The notes under the pieces: model-generated
Told to the model about the DNA's origin: nothing
The model's database searches: none
What the model saw: only the letters and a program-made list of their open reading frames with translations
In this document: positions 8,537-18,800 of the stretch, in pieces
How positions within the stretch are numbered: position 1 is the stretch's first letter
Layout: the number at the start of each line of letters is the position of its first letter
Assembly: GCA_028716975.1 (NCBI GenBank)
Contig: JAQUOU010000024.1
Location: 1-64,000, forward strand
DNA length: 64,000 nt
Direction of reading: 5' to 3'
Source: Methylobacter sp.
GTDB taxonomy: Bacteria; Pseudomonadota; Gammaproteobacteria; Methylococcales; Methylomonadaceae
Program-made: the position numbers and the translations under genes

Positions 8537-8735
8537 TCCGTTCGCCCTGAGCCCTTCGGCTATGCTCAGGAGAGCCCCTTCGGCTATGCTCAGGAGAGCC
8601 CCTTCGATTACACTCAGGAGAGCCTTGTCGAAGGATGGACGGGGTTTCGGAAGACTCACCAAATGGGTGAAGCGCCAAAGTCCGCTCATGCTTCGACAGG
8701 CTCAGCACGAACGGCCTTTGGCGCCCATCAACTGA
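8537..8735. repeat. Compound palindromic repeat with 3 tandem 24-mers
   Basis: Three tandem 24-base units beginning CCCTTCGGCTATGCTCAGG lie at 8552-8575, 8576-8599 and 8600-8623 (the third diverged). They are framed by a longer imperfect inverted repeat, GTCTTCCGAAATTCCG on the left and CGGGGTTTCGGAAGAC on the right (ending about 8657). A second stem, GCGCCAAAG/CTTTGGCGC, encloses a CTTCGACAGGCTCAGCACG module (8670-8725). It fills the gap between the pentapeptide gene and the convergent MFS gene, and could act as a transcription barrier for both. Confidence 0.65.
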
Positions 8736-8819
8736 GTTTTTTAGATTAATCAGCATCAATTTTTAGAAAGTCAAAGCCATGCGCTAATATCATATGGCTT
8801 TGTGTCTACTCGAAACAGT

Positions 8820-10481
8820 TCAGGCAAAAAACTTGCTGACATTAATTAAGGTTTTGTATATTCCCCAGGACAGCGGAATAAGGACCGCTGTCCACGCGGC
8901 TAAGACGATTACCGGGTGGCTCCGTCTGTGAATTTCAGGGGATTGCTCCTCAAGTTCTTTATGCCCTGTTATCTCAACTTCGACTATTTTCCCAGACGCA
9001 AGGCTTTTTTCTTCGGCCAGCTCGTCATCGGTCATAAACCATTTATCCGCCACGGGCCGTATCAGCAAATTGCAGATCAAACCGATCATCAGCATGCCGG
9101 CAAGAATATACATAGTTTGGTTATAAATCTGCTCACGGGGAATGCCGAGACTTAACTGGTATTCGCGCATGTAATTGACGATTACCGGCCCGAGAATTCC
9201 GGCCGTTGCCCAGGCTGTCAGCAAACGGCCGTGAATGGCCCCAACCATATGCGTGCCGAATAAGTCCGCCAGATAGGCGGGCACCGTGGAAAAGCCGCCG
9301 CCATACATACTCAGGATAATACAAAACGCGGCTACAAATAAGAGCTTGTTCCCGGCATTAGCGCTGCCGGGAACACTGAGGTATAAAAGGCAACCCAGCA
9401 AAAAAAAGACAATATACGTCATTTTCCGGCCCAATTTATCAGACAAGCTGGCCCAAAAGAATCGTCCGCCGATATTGAACAAACTCAATAAGGCGGTAAA
9501 ACCAGCGGCAACGGCTGCAATAGAGGCGAGCTGGGGCTTATCGAGTTCGCCATAGGTTTTGTCCAGGCCAATCAACTGCCCACCGAAAACCTCCTGCAGC
9601 ATGGGCGATGACATGCCAATCACGCCGATGCCCGCGCTCACATTCATACACAGCACGATCCACAACAGCCAAAACTGCGGGGTTCTGTATACATGTTTTA
9701 CATGCATATGGCGTTGGGTAATCATCCGGTTATTGATATGCCTGGCAGGCACTATCCAGGCGGCGGGCTTCCAGCCTGCTACAGGCACCCGATAACTTAA
9801 AGCCCCAGCCGTCATAAAAATAAAATAAATACACGCCATGACTATAAAGGTTTGCATCACACCGACATCAGTCGGGCCGGCAAAATGCTTCATCAGCTCC
9901 GCCGCCAACGGCGAGCCGATCATTGCGCCGCCGCCAAACCCCATGATTGCCATGCCGGTGGCCATACCGCGGCGATCCGGAAACCATTTGATCAAGGTAG
10001 ATACCGGCGAGATATAACCCAGCCCCAGGCCGATTCCACCAATGACACCGGAGCCCAAAAGCATCATCCAGAACTGGTGTAAATAAATGCCCAAGGCCGA
10101 AAACAACATGCCGCCACACCAGCACAAAGTACTTACAACGCCTGCCTTACGCGGTCCTACATGCTCAAGCCAGCCGCCCCAAATAGCGGCCGATGAACCA
10201 AGAAACACAAAAAACAGCGTATACATCCAGCCCAGCGTAGAAATTTTCCAATCGCAGCTGGTAATTACCAGTTCCTGAAAGAAATTTACGTCCGGCCCGC
10301 ATTTAATGCTGTCCTTAATACCCACTGCTTTTGACAAAGGCAGCCAAAAGACCGAAAAGCCATACGCCATTCCTATGCATAAATGAATAGCCAAGGCAGC
10401 CGGAGGAACCAGCCAGCGGTTAAAGCCCGGGCCAGCAATAATGTGTTGCTTATCTAAAAAACCTGTCGAATTATTAGCCAT
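8820..10481 (-). CDS. OFA-family major facilitator transporter
   Basis: The 553-residue inner-membrane protein has about 12 transmembrane segments. The opening NRWLVPPAALAIHLCIGMAYGFSVFWLPL and the later GLGLGYISPVSTLIKWFPDRRGMATG match the oxalate/formate antiporter (OFA) branch of the MFS, whose members move small carboxylates. GRFFWASLSDKLGRK is the loop motif between TM8 and TM9. A 60-residue loop after TM1 (KCGPDVNFFQELVITSCDWK) is longer than in OxlT and may be periplasmic. The substrate cannot be read from sequence; formate, oxalate or another organic acid are candidates. It converges on the pentapeptide gene. No clear operon partner. Confidence 0.85.
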   Translation of the reverse strand: MANNSTGFLDKQHIIAGPGFNRWLVPPAALAIHLCIGMAYGFSVFWLPLSKAVGIKDSIKCGPDVNFFQELVITSCDWKISTLGWMYTLFFVFLGSSAAIWGGWLEHVGPRKAGVVSTLCWCGGMLFSALGIYLHQFWMMLLGSGVIGGIGLGLGYISPVSTLIKWFPDRRGMATGMAIMGFGGGAMIGSPLAAELMKHFAGPTDVGVMQTFIVMACIYFIFMTAGALSYRVPVAGWKPAAWIVPARHINNRMITQRHMHVKHVYRTPQFWLLWIVLCMNVSAGIGVIGMSSPMLQEVFGGQLIGLDKTYGELDKPQLASIAAVAAGFTALLSLFNIGGRFFWASLSDKLGRKMTYIVFFLLGCLLYLSVPGSANAGNKLLFVAAFCIILSMYGGGFSTVPAYLADLFGTHMVGAIHGRLLTAWATAGILGPVIVNYMREYQLSLGIPREQIYNQTMYILAGMLMIGLICNLLIRPVADKWFMTDDELAEEKSLASGKIVEVEITGHKELEEQSPEIHRRSHPVIVLAAWTAVLIPLSWGIYKTLINVSKFFA

Positions 10482-10879
10482 AGTGTTTTGCTATTATTAT
10501 GCGAGTTCATCCGGAAATTGTTTGCTCATAGATTCGAAAATCGAAAAACTTGAACATTTAAATTGTCACGGATGCTGTTCTAGCCGTCAACTGGTTAAAT
10601 TCATAGGTTACCGCTTGCTGAATGTTGTGTTCAGGTGCTACCTCTTTTCTCCACGCCCCAACGGATAGCATTCTAAACAGATAGACCATCAAACAAGACA
10701 TTCCGTCACGGCTGCTCTTTTTTAGCTGTTTTTGAGTGTAGGGGCAAGAGTGCTACAATAGCTGGTTGAAGTCAGCAATATAGTGGAAGCGGGCATGCAA
10801 GAAGAAGAAAAAGCGTTATTTGTCCAGTCGGTCAACCCAATAGCAACCAGAGTATTGATATATCACCCGGTCACTCAGG
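10482..10879. other. Gene-free stretch
   Basis: This 398-base gap lies upstream of the MFS gene (minus strand) and downstream of the small secreted-protein gene (minus strand). A 32-codon frame at 10795-10893 (plus strand, beginning MQEEEKALF) runs into the neighbour and has no support. I see no repeat or RNA element I can name. Confidence 0.5.
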
Positions 10880-11266
10880 TTAAATGGCGGTAAGATGCGC
10901 CCTGGTTTTTTTGCCGCAACTTACGGCCCTGGCTTCAACGCATTGATAATCAAGGGGCATGCAGACTTCCATGGGATCCCTGGTTTCAACATTATTTGGC
11001 GCCGATGTTAAATTTGCGGGCATGGAAATAACCGTCAGTTTACAAATCACATTTGTTTCCGCCTGCTGAATATAAATCTTAATGCAGCTCTTAACTATTA
11101 CCACTGGTTGTAGCTCGTATGTAAATTCATTGATGACATTTTTAAGAGTGTAATTGCCGGCCGGTAAAAACCTGGATTGGGCAGGCGATTTAACAATAAA
11201 CGGGGCAGCAGCAGGTACGGGATTTAAAATAGCAACCACTACAATCACCAGAACAATTTGAAACAT
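10880..11266 (-). CDS. Small secreted protein of unknown function
   Basis: The 128-residue protein has a hydrophobic N-terminus (MFQIVLVIVVVAILNPVPAAA) that looks like a Sec signal peptide with cleavage near residue 20. The mature part, about 108 residues, contains five cysteines (KSC, VIC, EVC, YQC, VSC), suggesting disulfides in the periplasm or outside. I do not recognise a family. It is isolated, with 162 bases separating it from the polyketide-like gene upstream on the same strand. It could also be a decayed gene, but the signal peptide argues for a real product. Confidence 0.5.
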   Translation of the reverse strand: MFQIVLVIVVVAILNPVPAAAPFIVKSPAQSRFLPAGNYTLKNVINEFTYELQPVVIVKSCIKIYIQQAETNVICKLTVISMPANLTSAPNNVETRDPMEVCMPLDYQCVEARAVSCGKKTRAHLTAI

Positions 11267-11428
11267 CTTTATAATTATAATTATTTCCCATTCTAGTTTT
11301 GTAGTTCGGCGGAAACTGTTTTCACGGAGAAAATTACTCTTCCCTCATAAGAATACTGTTATTTAGAGACACGCAATTTCGCCGCAGATTCAGGCAAATG
11401 TCTGTCTGCTATCTGGCTGAGTTACTCA

Positions 11429-13198
11429 TCAGCCCGTATATAGGACGGCAGTCATGTTCTCGAAAGCTGAATCCTCATGAACCGCAGCATGCAGCACACC
11501 TTTAAGGGGCGGGCATTCCGCAATGACGCGCTCAAGCAATTTTTCAACCTGTTTTACATCGGAAATATCAGTCGCCGCAGCGATGACTTGCACGCCACTC
11601 TCTTCAAGTGCTTTCACAACCGCTTTTGTTACTTCGTCAAAAGCACCTTGCAGCCCCACTAAAATTAAGCTCTTTGCGCCATTTTGTACCATCCACCATG
11701 CAGTTTCCAAACCAATGTCGCCTAATCCTCCTGTGATCATGTAAGCGGCTCTGTCATCGAACAATGGCTGCGTCACTAGCGGCGATGAAACAGGAACACT
11801 ACGCTTATTCTTTAAGGACAAAACTTTTGTATGTGCTGCGCTATGATTGTTATTTGACGTCAGGTAGGCCAATGTTTGGTCCGGGCTTAGCGTTTGCAGG
11901 GCAGAAGGCATTTGGCGTCCATGATTCAGAAAATTGCTGGTTTCCACCAGCAGCCCGCTAAAAATTTCAGGTAAAGTGAATGCCAGATTCCATGCATCCA
12001 CATAAGTGAGATTACCGCCGTCTATGGAATCCGGAAGATTCTCATCGACGTCTCCAAAGCCGATAACGATTTCATGTATACCGGAAGCAGACGGTGAATC
12101 TGCTAATACCGTTTGATTTGCTTTTGCACCTCGTATGCAGGCACAGACCTTTGAGGTTTTGCCTTCAATAATTAATAATTCATCAAAATCAGGTTTGCGG
12201 GTATCAATAGTGGATTCACCGTCCAGCGTTTCCAATATCAACAGGCGCGCGTCATTTTTACTGTAAAGTAAAGGCCTGGCGTTTAGCCAACGCCCGACGG
12301 CATCTACCGCAAAGGCAATCGCGCCGGAGTCTGCGTCAATCAATACCGTTTCGCCGGCCGCCACGCAAGCCACATGGTTTAGAGCATAATAAGCGGGAAT
12401 GATAGTGGTCATCAGGCCGGCAATTTCCTCATGGGAAAAGGCATTAAAGCTTGCCGCGGAGAAAACCTTGCGCGCAGGACAATTTACATGAGAAGCAGGC
12501 ATCCCTTCGGCGGCAATAATGACGGCCTCGCCTATGCGCCAATCCGTCACCTCATCGCCCAGGCCACAGATTACGCCCGTCCCAAAATAACCGGCGAGTT
12601 TCCCCCAGTCTTTATCATTATCCAAGTTCACACCGGTCAAATTAATGCAATCCAGTGCAACCAGTACTTCGCCCGTTTTGGGCTGCGGACGCGGCATGGC
12701 GAAAAATAGTGGATTACTGTCTTTTTTCAGGTAAAACGCTTCTACTTCCTCACCATTCAGGGTCTTTTGAGTCGTGATCGCGGCTGAATCGCCCGCCTCA
12801 GTAAAACGCTTCAATCGATGCAGATAGCGATTATCATTGCGCAAAGCTGCGTCATCCTCACCATCATTCATTGGAAGTTCTAACTTCATCAGATCAATTG
12901 CAGTATACGTTTTGACATTTCCTGTGGAGTCATTAATCTCGCTATCGGCATCCCCGCTCCATAAATAAACTGCGTCCACGCACTCGGGCGCTATCGCTTG
13001 CCGCAATTTGCCGTACAAGCGGCTGTGCTCATCTTCATTGAAAAGACGGGGCCTGCCGGATTCATAGGGGTAAACTTCATTCGCCAGCAACCTTATCAAC
13101 TTATTGGCTTTGCTCACCCCTTCCCTTTCGTTGCATAAGGACTCGCCAATGATTCCTCTATCCTTACTGACGAATAATACGCCGCCGATGAGTTTCAT
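11429..13198 (-). CDS. PKS-like protein: ER domain plus truncated KR
   Basis: The 589-residue protein starts at ATG 13198, which has GGGAG at the right distance. Residues about 1-110 resemble the Rossmann-like structural half that precedes ER-KR modules in type I polyketide synthases (GGVLFVSKDRG..VDAVYLWSGDAD). About 150-430 resemble an MDR-type enoyl reductase, but the cofactor-binding loop reads IDADSGAIAFAVDAVG instead of the usual GGVGxAA pattern. About 500-589 begin a ketoreductase (MITGGLGDIGLETA..LKGVLHAA) and stop before the catalytic Ser/Tyr. There is no KS, AT, DH or ACP. It is probably a remnant or a repurposed fragment; catalytic activity is doubtful. A perfect CRP-type palindrome lies 89 bases upstream. 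Confidence 0.65.
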   Translation of the reverse strand: MKLIGGVLFVSKDRGIIGESLCNEREGVSKANKLIRLLANEVYPYESGRPRLFNEDEHSRLYGKLRQAIAPECVDAVYLWSGDADSEINDSTGNVKTYTAIDLMKLELPMNDGEDDAALRNDNRYLHRLKRFTEAGDSAAITTQKTLNGEEVEAFYLKKDSNPLFFAMPRPQPKTGEVLVALDCINLTGVNLDNDKDWGKLAGYFGTGVICGLGDEVTDWRIGEAVIIAAEGMPASHVNCPARKVFSAASFNAFSHEEIAGLMTTIIPAYYALNHVACVAAGETVLIDADSGAIAFAVDAVGRWLNARPLLYSKNDARLLILETLDGESTIDTRKPDFDELLIIEGKTSKVCACIRGAKANQTVLADSPSASGIHEIVIGFGDVDENLPDSIDGGNLTYVDAWNLAFTLPEIFSGLLVETSNFLNHGRQMPSALQTLSPDQTLAYLTSNNNHSAAHTKVLSLKNKRSVPVSSPLVTQPLFDDRAAYMITGGLGDIGLETAWWMVQNGAKSLILVGLQGAFDEVTKAVVKALEESGVQVIAAATDISDVKQVEKLLERVIAECPPLKGVLHAAVHEDSAFENMTAVLYTG

Positions 13199-13286
13199 TT
13201 CTTTCTCCCAAAGTTGATAAGTATGAAATTGAAGACAATCCAGTTTAAGAACATTTGAGGTTGGTATCAGTGAAATAAGCCACTTG

Positions 13287-13308
13287 TGCATTGTGAAATT
13301 TTTCACAA
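13287..13308. promoter_or_regulatory. CRP-type operator (perfect palindrome)
   Basis: The core is TGTGA-N6-TCACA (13290-13305), an exact match to the CRP/Vfr consensus; the symmetry extends to 10-base arms around a TT centre. It sits between divergent genes: 89 bases from the PKS-like start and 168 bases from the adenylate cyclase start. It could control either or both. Binding by the Crp-like protein at 23453 is inference. Confidence 0.75.
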
Positions 13309-13475
13309 TGCTTGATAGTTGGCGGCGTGAGTTATTTGAAAATTAAGTAATTGATAACTTGTAAAGGCAATACAACTTTCTCTATGCCGAGAGATATAAT
13401 TGCTTCTTAAATGACTGGCTCCGGATTATCCGGGAAAACCAATGAAATGATGGCTACTTTGTCTGCTAAATAATA

Positions 13476-15740
13476 ATGAATGTTTGCATAAAAACTTCAA
13501 AAGCTTGTTTATCGGCTGTGTTAATCGGGATTGTCGGAGTTGTCTTGGGCCTGACGAAAATGGGCACTTACTTTGAAGAAGACTTGGGTTTAGCCTGGCT
13601 TTTTAACTTAAGGGGATCGTTAACTTCTCCTAAAGACGTCATCATTGTCAATATTGATAAGTCTTCAGGGGAAATTTTGCATTTGCCGGAAGACCCGGAA
13701 AAATGGCCGCGTTCATACTATACCCAATTAATTGAAAAGTTAAATGGACAAAACCCGGACATTATTGCTTTTAATATCTATTTTGGCGAAGACCGTGACT
13801 CTGAAAATGATGCAATGCTGGCTAAGGCAATGGCTAAGGGCAAAAACATTATTCTCAGCAATTACTTAAAGCAATATATTGTTCCTCCTGCCGGTCTCTT
13901 TAATGAATTCAGGTATGAACGCATTATTGCCCCCATTTCTATCCTGGAAAATGCTGCGCTAGGCGCATCACCTTTCCTGCTCCCCAAAACTTCATCTACC
14001 GTTAAGCAATTTTGGACTTACAAAAAAAGCGCCGGCGGTATCCCTACGTTTCCTGTCACCGTTTTTCAATGTTATATATTTAAAAAAGCTTATCCTGAGA
14101 TATTACAACTGCTTCGCAAGATTGATCCGGGGCTCGAATCTATCTTGCCGGCAACATTTGATCAGCTCGCCATGGAGTTTAATGTTATTGAAATAACTCA
14201 AAAAATAAAAACTGCATTTGCAGCAAAAACAGAATCCTTAACACAACTGGGCAATTTATTAACCGAAGCAAGCTATTCCCCGGAAAAAACCCGCCTGTTG
14301 CAGTCATGGTTTTCTTTCTTAAAAGCTTCTGACAGCCTGTATTTTAATCATTATGGCAAAGTGGGAACAATTACTACCATTCCTTTCTATCAGGCACTCG
14401 TCATTGATATTACGAATCCCAAACTTTTCAGTAATAAAGTCGTACTGGTCGGTTACTCGGAAAATATAGAGCCTGAAAAAAACCAAGGCCTTTATACCGA
14501 TTTTTCAATTGAGAATGGCGAAACAGCCAGTTCTACGGAAATTGCCGCAACCGCTATTGCCAATCTTATCGATAATAGCTGGTTAAGGGCTTTGCAGCTT
14601 CAGGATCAATTTTTACTGTTGCTGGCATGGAGTTTCCTGTTGCATAGCTTTTGCCGTTTATTAAGTTACAGGCTTGCGATAAGTGCGATTATTGCATTAA
14701 GCGTAAGTTATCTTGCTTTCGCATACTTCAGGTTTACTACCGCCTATGTCTGGATTCCGTTGTTTATCCCGATTATGTTACAGGCCCCTTTTGTTTTGAT
14801 TGTTATAACAGTCGCGCATTTTAAAAAGAACAAACAGGCTCATCAAAACATGCACAAGGCATTCAGCTTTTATCTGCCGGATGCTGTAGTCAGCAAAATA
14901 GCTCATCAACCGGGCCTGGACGCCATGAATCATTATGGCGAATTAATGCATGGAGTGTGCATGGCAACAGATGCGGGTCAATATACGACTCTCTCGGAAA
15001 CGATGGATCCTTTGACACTGAATAATCTAATGAACCGGTATTATGGGGTGATGTTTCCACAGGTAAAAAACTATAACGGCATCATTTCCGATGTCATTGG
15101 CGACGCCATGCTGGCTTTATGGGCTTCACCCTTGCCAGATAGGCAGTACAGGATAAATGCCTGTCATGCCGCCCTTGAAATTAAAACGGCAATAGATCGC
15201 TTTAACCGGTCCCAGCCGCATCAGCTAACGACTCGTATGGGCTTGCATTATGGCGAAATGCGCCTGGGTAATGTGGGTGCAATGGATCATTTCGAATATC
15301 GTGCTGTCGGTGATATTGTTAATACCGCCACCCGCATTGAAGGCTTGAATAAACTGTTAGGCACGCAAACTCTTGTTTCCGCCAGCGTTATTGAAGGCTT
15401 GGACGATTTTTTCACTAGAGAGATGGGAGTATTCATACTGAAAGGTAAAACACTCCCCGTTGCAATTTTTGAATTGATTGCACCGATTGACCGCATTGAA
15501 CCGTATTGGCTACCGTTAAAGGCTGCCTTTACAAAAGCCCTTAAACTATTTCAAAGTTACCAATGGCCGAAAGCCCTGGAAGCCTTTCTAGATATTGCAA
15601 ATGATTATCCTGATGATGGACCTACCCGTTTTTACATCAGCTATTTAAATCAACAGGTATCTTCTTTGCCGGAAAAACATTGTAGTGAGCAAGCTGCTTT
15701 AATCGAAATTGGTAATATTACCCATCTGTTGCATTCCTGA
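13476..15740 (+). CDS. CHASE2-domain adenylate/guanylate cyclase
   Basis: The 754-residue membrane protein has an N-terminal TM (about 12-30), a large CHASE2 sensor outside the inner membrane (about 45-360: SPKDVIIVNIDKSSGE, PDIIAFNIYFGEDRD, NKVVLVGYS), three TMs (about 370-450) and a C-terminal class III cyclase. In the cyclase, TDAGQYTT and ISDVIGDAMLALW supply the two metal-binding Asp residues, and YRAVGDIVNTATRIEGLN supplies the Asn/Arg transition-state pair. It should make cAMP (or, less likely, cGMP) in response to a periplasmic cue. The next gene, a FecR-TPR outer-membrane protein, follows on the same strand after 119 bases, a pairing often seen for CHASE2 cyclases. A CRP-type operator lies upstream. 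Confidence 0.9.
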   Translation: MNVCIKTSKACLSAVLIGIVGVVLGLTKMGTYFEEDLGLAWLFNLRGSLTSPKDVIIVNIDKSSGEILHLPEDPEKWPRSYYTQLIEKLNGQNPDIIAFNIYFGEDRDSENDAMLAKAMAKGKNIILSNYLKQYIVPPAGLFNEFRYERIIAPISILENAALGASPFLLPKTSSTVKQFWTYKKSAGGIPTFPVTVFQCYIFKKAYPEILQLLRKIDPGLESILPATFDQLAMEFNVIEITQKIKTAFAAKTESLTQLGNLLTEASYSPEKTRLLQSWFSFLKASDSLYFNHYGKVGTITTIPFYQALVIDITNPKLFSNKVVLVGYSENIEPEKNQGLYTDFSIENGETASSTEIAATAIANLIDNSWLRALQLQDQFLLLLAWSFLLHSFCRLLSYRLAISAIIALSVSYLAFAYFRFTTAYVWIPLFIPIMLQAPFVLIVITVAHFKKNKQAHQNMHKAFSFYLPDAVVSKIAHQPGLDAMNHYGELMHGVCMATDAGQYTTLSETMDPLTLNNLMNRYYGVMFPQVKNYNGIISDVIGDAMLALWASPLPDRQYRINACHAALEIKTAIDRFNRSQPHQLTTRMGLHYGEMRLGNVGAMDHFEYRAVGDIVNTATRIEGLNKLLGTQTLVSASVIEGLDDFFTREMGVFILKGKTLPVAIFELIAPIDRIEPYWLPLKAAFTKALKLFQSYQWPKALEAFLDIANDYPDDGPTRFYISYLNQQVSSLPEKHCSEQAALIEIGNITHLLHS

Positions 15741-15859
15741 ATTTAATGTGCTTAAAATAAACTCCGATATAAATATCCGGGAAGTACGTTTTAGGGGGGA
15801 AATCTAAAACACATGATTACTTCGGTTGCAACAATAATTAAAATAATAAGTTGATTAAA

Positions 15860-18800
15860 ATGCATCAGAAAACAAAGTATTATTATTTTTTCATTCTGCT
15901 GATTATACCTCACTACTCTGAAGCGTCCCCCCTGTGCCCTCAACCAGTAGCAAAAGTGGCGTCAGTTCAGGGCAAAGTTGATAGACAGTATTCAGGAAAC
16001 TCCGAATGGCAGATTGTACAAATCAACGATATATTTTGTCAGGGTGATAAAATTCGTACGGAAAAACGGAGCCGCGCCACATTAATATTAAGCAACGAAT
16101 CAGTTGTTACGCTAGACCAAAGCACAACGCTCATTTTTTCAGAACCCGAGGAAAACACCTCCCCTTGGCTGTTAAAACTAATAGAAGGTTCCACCTTTTT
16201 CAGAAGCCGCGAGCCTCAGCGGTTGAACATTCAGACCCCGTTTATCAATGCCGTGCATGAGGGAACGGAATTCCTGGTTACTGTTGACGATCAACAAGCT
16301 GAAATTTCTGTTTTTGACGGCCAGGTTGCGGCAGAAAATAAGGCCGGCCGGATTCAGATAAAAAAAGGCTTTACAGGTATTGCTCAAAAAAACCAACCAC
16401 CCCGATTGCAGGCCCTGACCTTAACTCCCGAAGACGCCGTGCAATGGACATTGTACTATCCGCCTATCATCGATTATTCGTACAGTACATCCGACAGCTC
16501 CATTAAATCTGCCTTAGAAAGCTATCGGCAAGGCAATATTTACCAATCTCTGGCCAAGCTTGATGAAACTCCGGCTACTCAACGAAGTCACCGTTATTTG
16601 ACGCTGAAAGCTGCCCTATTATTGTCAGTAGGCCGCGTCGATGAAGCGCAGCCTCTAATCCTGCAAGCTCAAAATCTTGAGTCCGGCAATAGCGATGCGT
16701 TTGCCTTGCAAGCCGTTATCGCCATTGCTAAAAATCACCAACAAGCCGCTCTGGAGCTTGCCAACAGGGCTGTTACTGCGAATCCTCAATCTGCGGTTGC
16801 CAAAATAGCGCAGTCTTATGCCTATCAAGCGCTATTTAATATTGACGAGGCTTTAAAAGCCACGCAGGAAGCCACCCGGTTAACGCCCGGTAACGCGCTG
16901 GCCTGGGCGAGATTATCGGAACTGCAATTATCCAAAGGAGATCACGATGCGGCGTTAATTTCCGCGCAAAAAGCCCAGACGCTTAACCCTCAGGTAAGCA
17001 GAACTCAAACCGTAGCAGGTTTTGCTAATCTGGCAAAAACAGACATCGATGCCGCAAAGCAAGCCTTCGAACAGGCGCTAATCCTGGATTCGTCTGATCC
17101 TTTGGCAAGGTTAGGGCTGGGTCTTGCGAAAATCAGAAAAGGCGATCTTGAAGAAGGTAAAAATGAGCTGGAGACGGCTATCAATTTAGACCCCAACAAT
17201 GCCGTTACCCGCAGCTATCTGGGTAAAGCCTATTATGAATTAAGAAACAAGGATTACGCCAGTACAGAGCTGAACATAGCCAAGCAAATGGATCCTAAAG
17301 ACCCGACACCCTGGTTTTACGATGCCATACTCAAACAGATAACCAATCGTCCCGTTGAAGCGCTGCACGATATGCAAAAAGCGATTGAGTTGAATGATAA
17401 TCGCGCGGTATATCGGTCAAGTTTGCTGCTGGATAAAGATGCGGCGGCAAGAACCGCCAATCTTGCCCGTATTTATAATGATCTTGGCTTCGGTCGCGTC
17501 GCCTTAAAACAAGCCTGGAATGCACTAGGTTATGATGCGACCAGCCCTTCCGCACATCGTTTCTTGTCGGATGCTTATATCGGCCAACCGCGTTATCGGG
17601 TAGCAAGGGCCAGTGAATTGTTGCAGGCTCAGCTATTGCAACCTATCAATATTACGCCGGTACAACCTCAGTTAACCGCCGAAAATATCGGCATCCTGAA
17701 CACGACAGGCCCCGCCAACCTGTCCACCAATGAATATGATCCGCTTTATACTTCAAACGGTGCTCATATCGTATTGAATGGGGCCTATGGCAGCCGCAAC
17801 ACGAAAACCGATAACGCTATTATCTCGGGGATTTACGATAATTTGTCGATGAGCCTTGGACAATTTCATTATCAAACCGATGGTTTTCGGGTTAATGATG
17901 ATTATAAGCAGGATATTTATAATGCCTTTGCTCAGTATGCTATTTCGCCGGATTTAAGTTTTCAGGTGGAGTTTAAGTCAGAAGATATACGCGCAGGAGA
18001 TCCAACTTTATTCCTAAATGGTTTTCGTAGAAACAATCGACGCCAAACTATAGAACAGGATACCGCAAGAATTGGTGGACATTATAAAATTGACCAACAT
18101 CAAAATTTATTAGCGTCATTTATATATACCACCCGAAGCGATAGTACTCGTCAATCATTTAGGGGAAGTAATTCTATAAATACTTTCACACAAACTAAAT
18201 TTCAAGGGACTCAAGCAGAATTACAACACCTCTTTCGTTTAGACTCATTTGAAGCAACTACAGGCTTTGGATATCAAAATTTAGGTTATTCAATTTTAAC
18301 TGAATTACTTAGAAATAATATTGTAATTAACCCTAACTTTCAAAGACCAAAGACTAATTATTACAATGCTTATTTATACTCTAAACAGTTTATTTCACCC
18401 TATCTAACAACCACTCTCGGAGTTAGCTTTGATTCTTATGATGATGGTTTAAGTGATAAAAGCTTATTTAATCCTAAGCTTGGAGTAATAGGGAATCCAA
18501 TAAATAATTTAATATTACGTGCAGCGTGGTTTAGAACTATTACTCGCTCTCTAACAATTAACCAAAGTATTGAACCTACTCAAGTGGCTGGATTTAATCA
18601 GTTTATTGACGATTTCAATGGAGCCAGCGCTTGGGAGTATGCGTTTGGCCTTGACTATAACCCTGTAAAAAATATTTTTATAGGGGGTGAAGCAACTTGG
18701 CGAAATATTTCGCAGACGACACTAATTGTTAACAACTCCGTTTCTTCAACTATAAAGGCCGGACGTGACGAGTATTCTCATCTAGCATATTTTTACTGGA

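Noticed and set aside
10795-10893. A 32-codon plus-strand frame starting MQEEEKALF
   Set aside because: It is short, runs into the convergent secreted-protein gene and has no support beyond being open.
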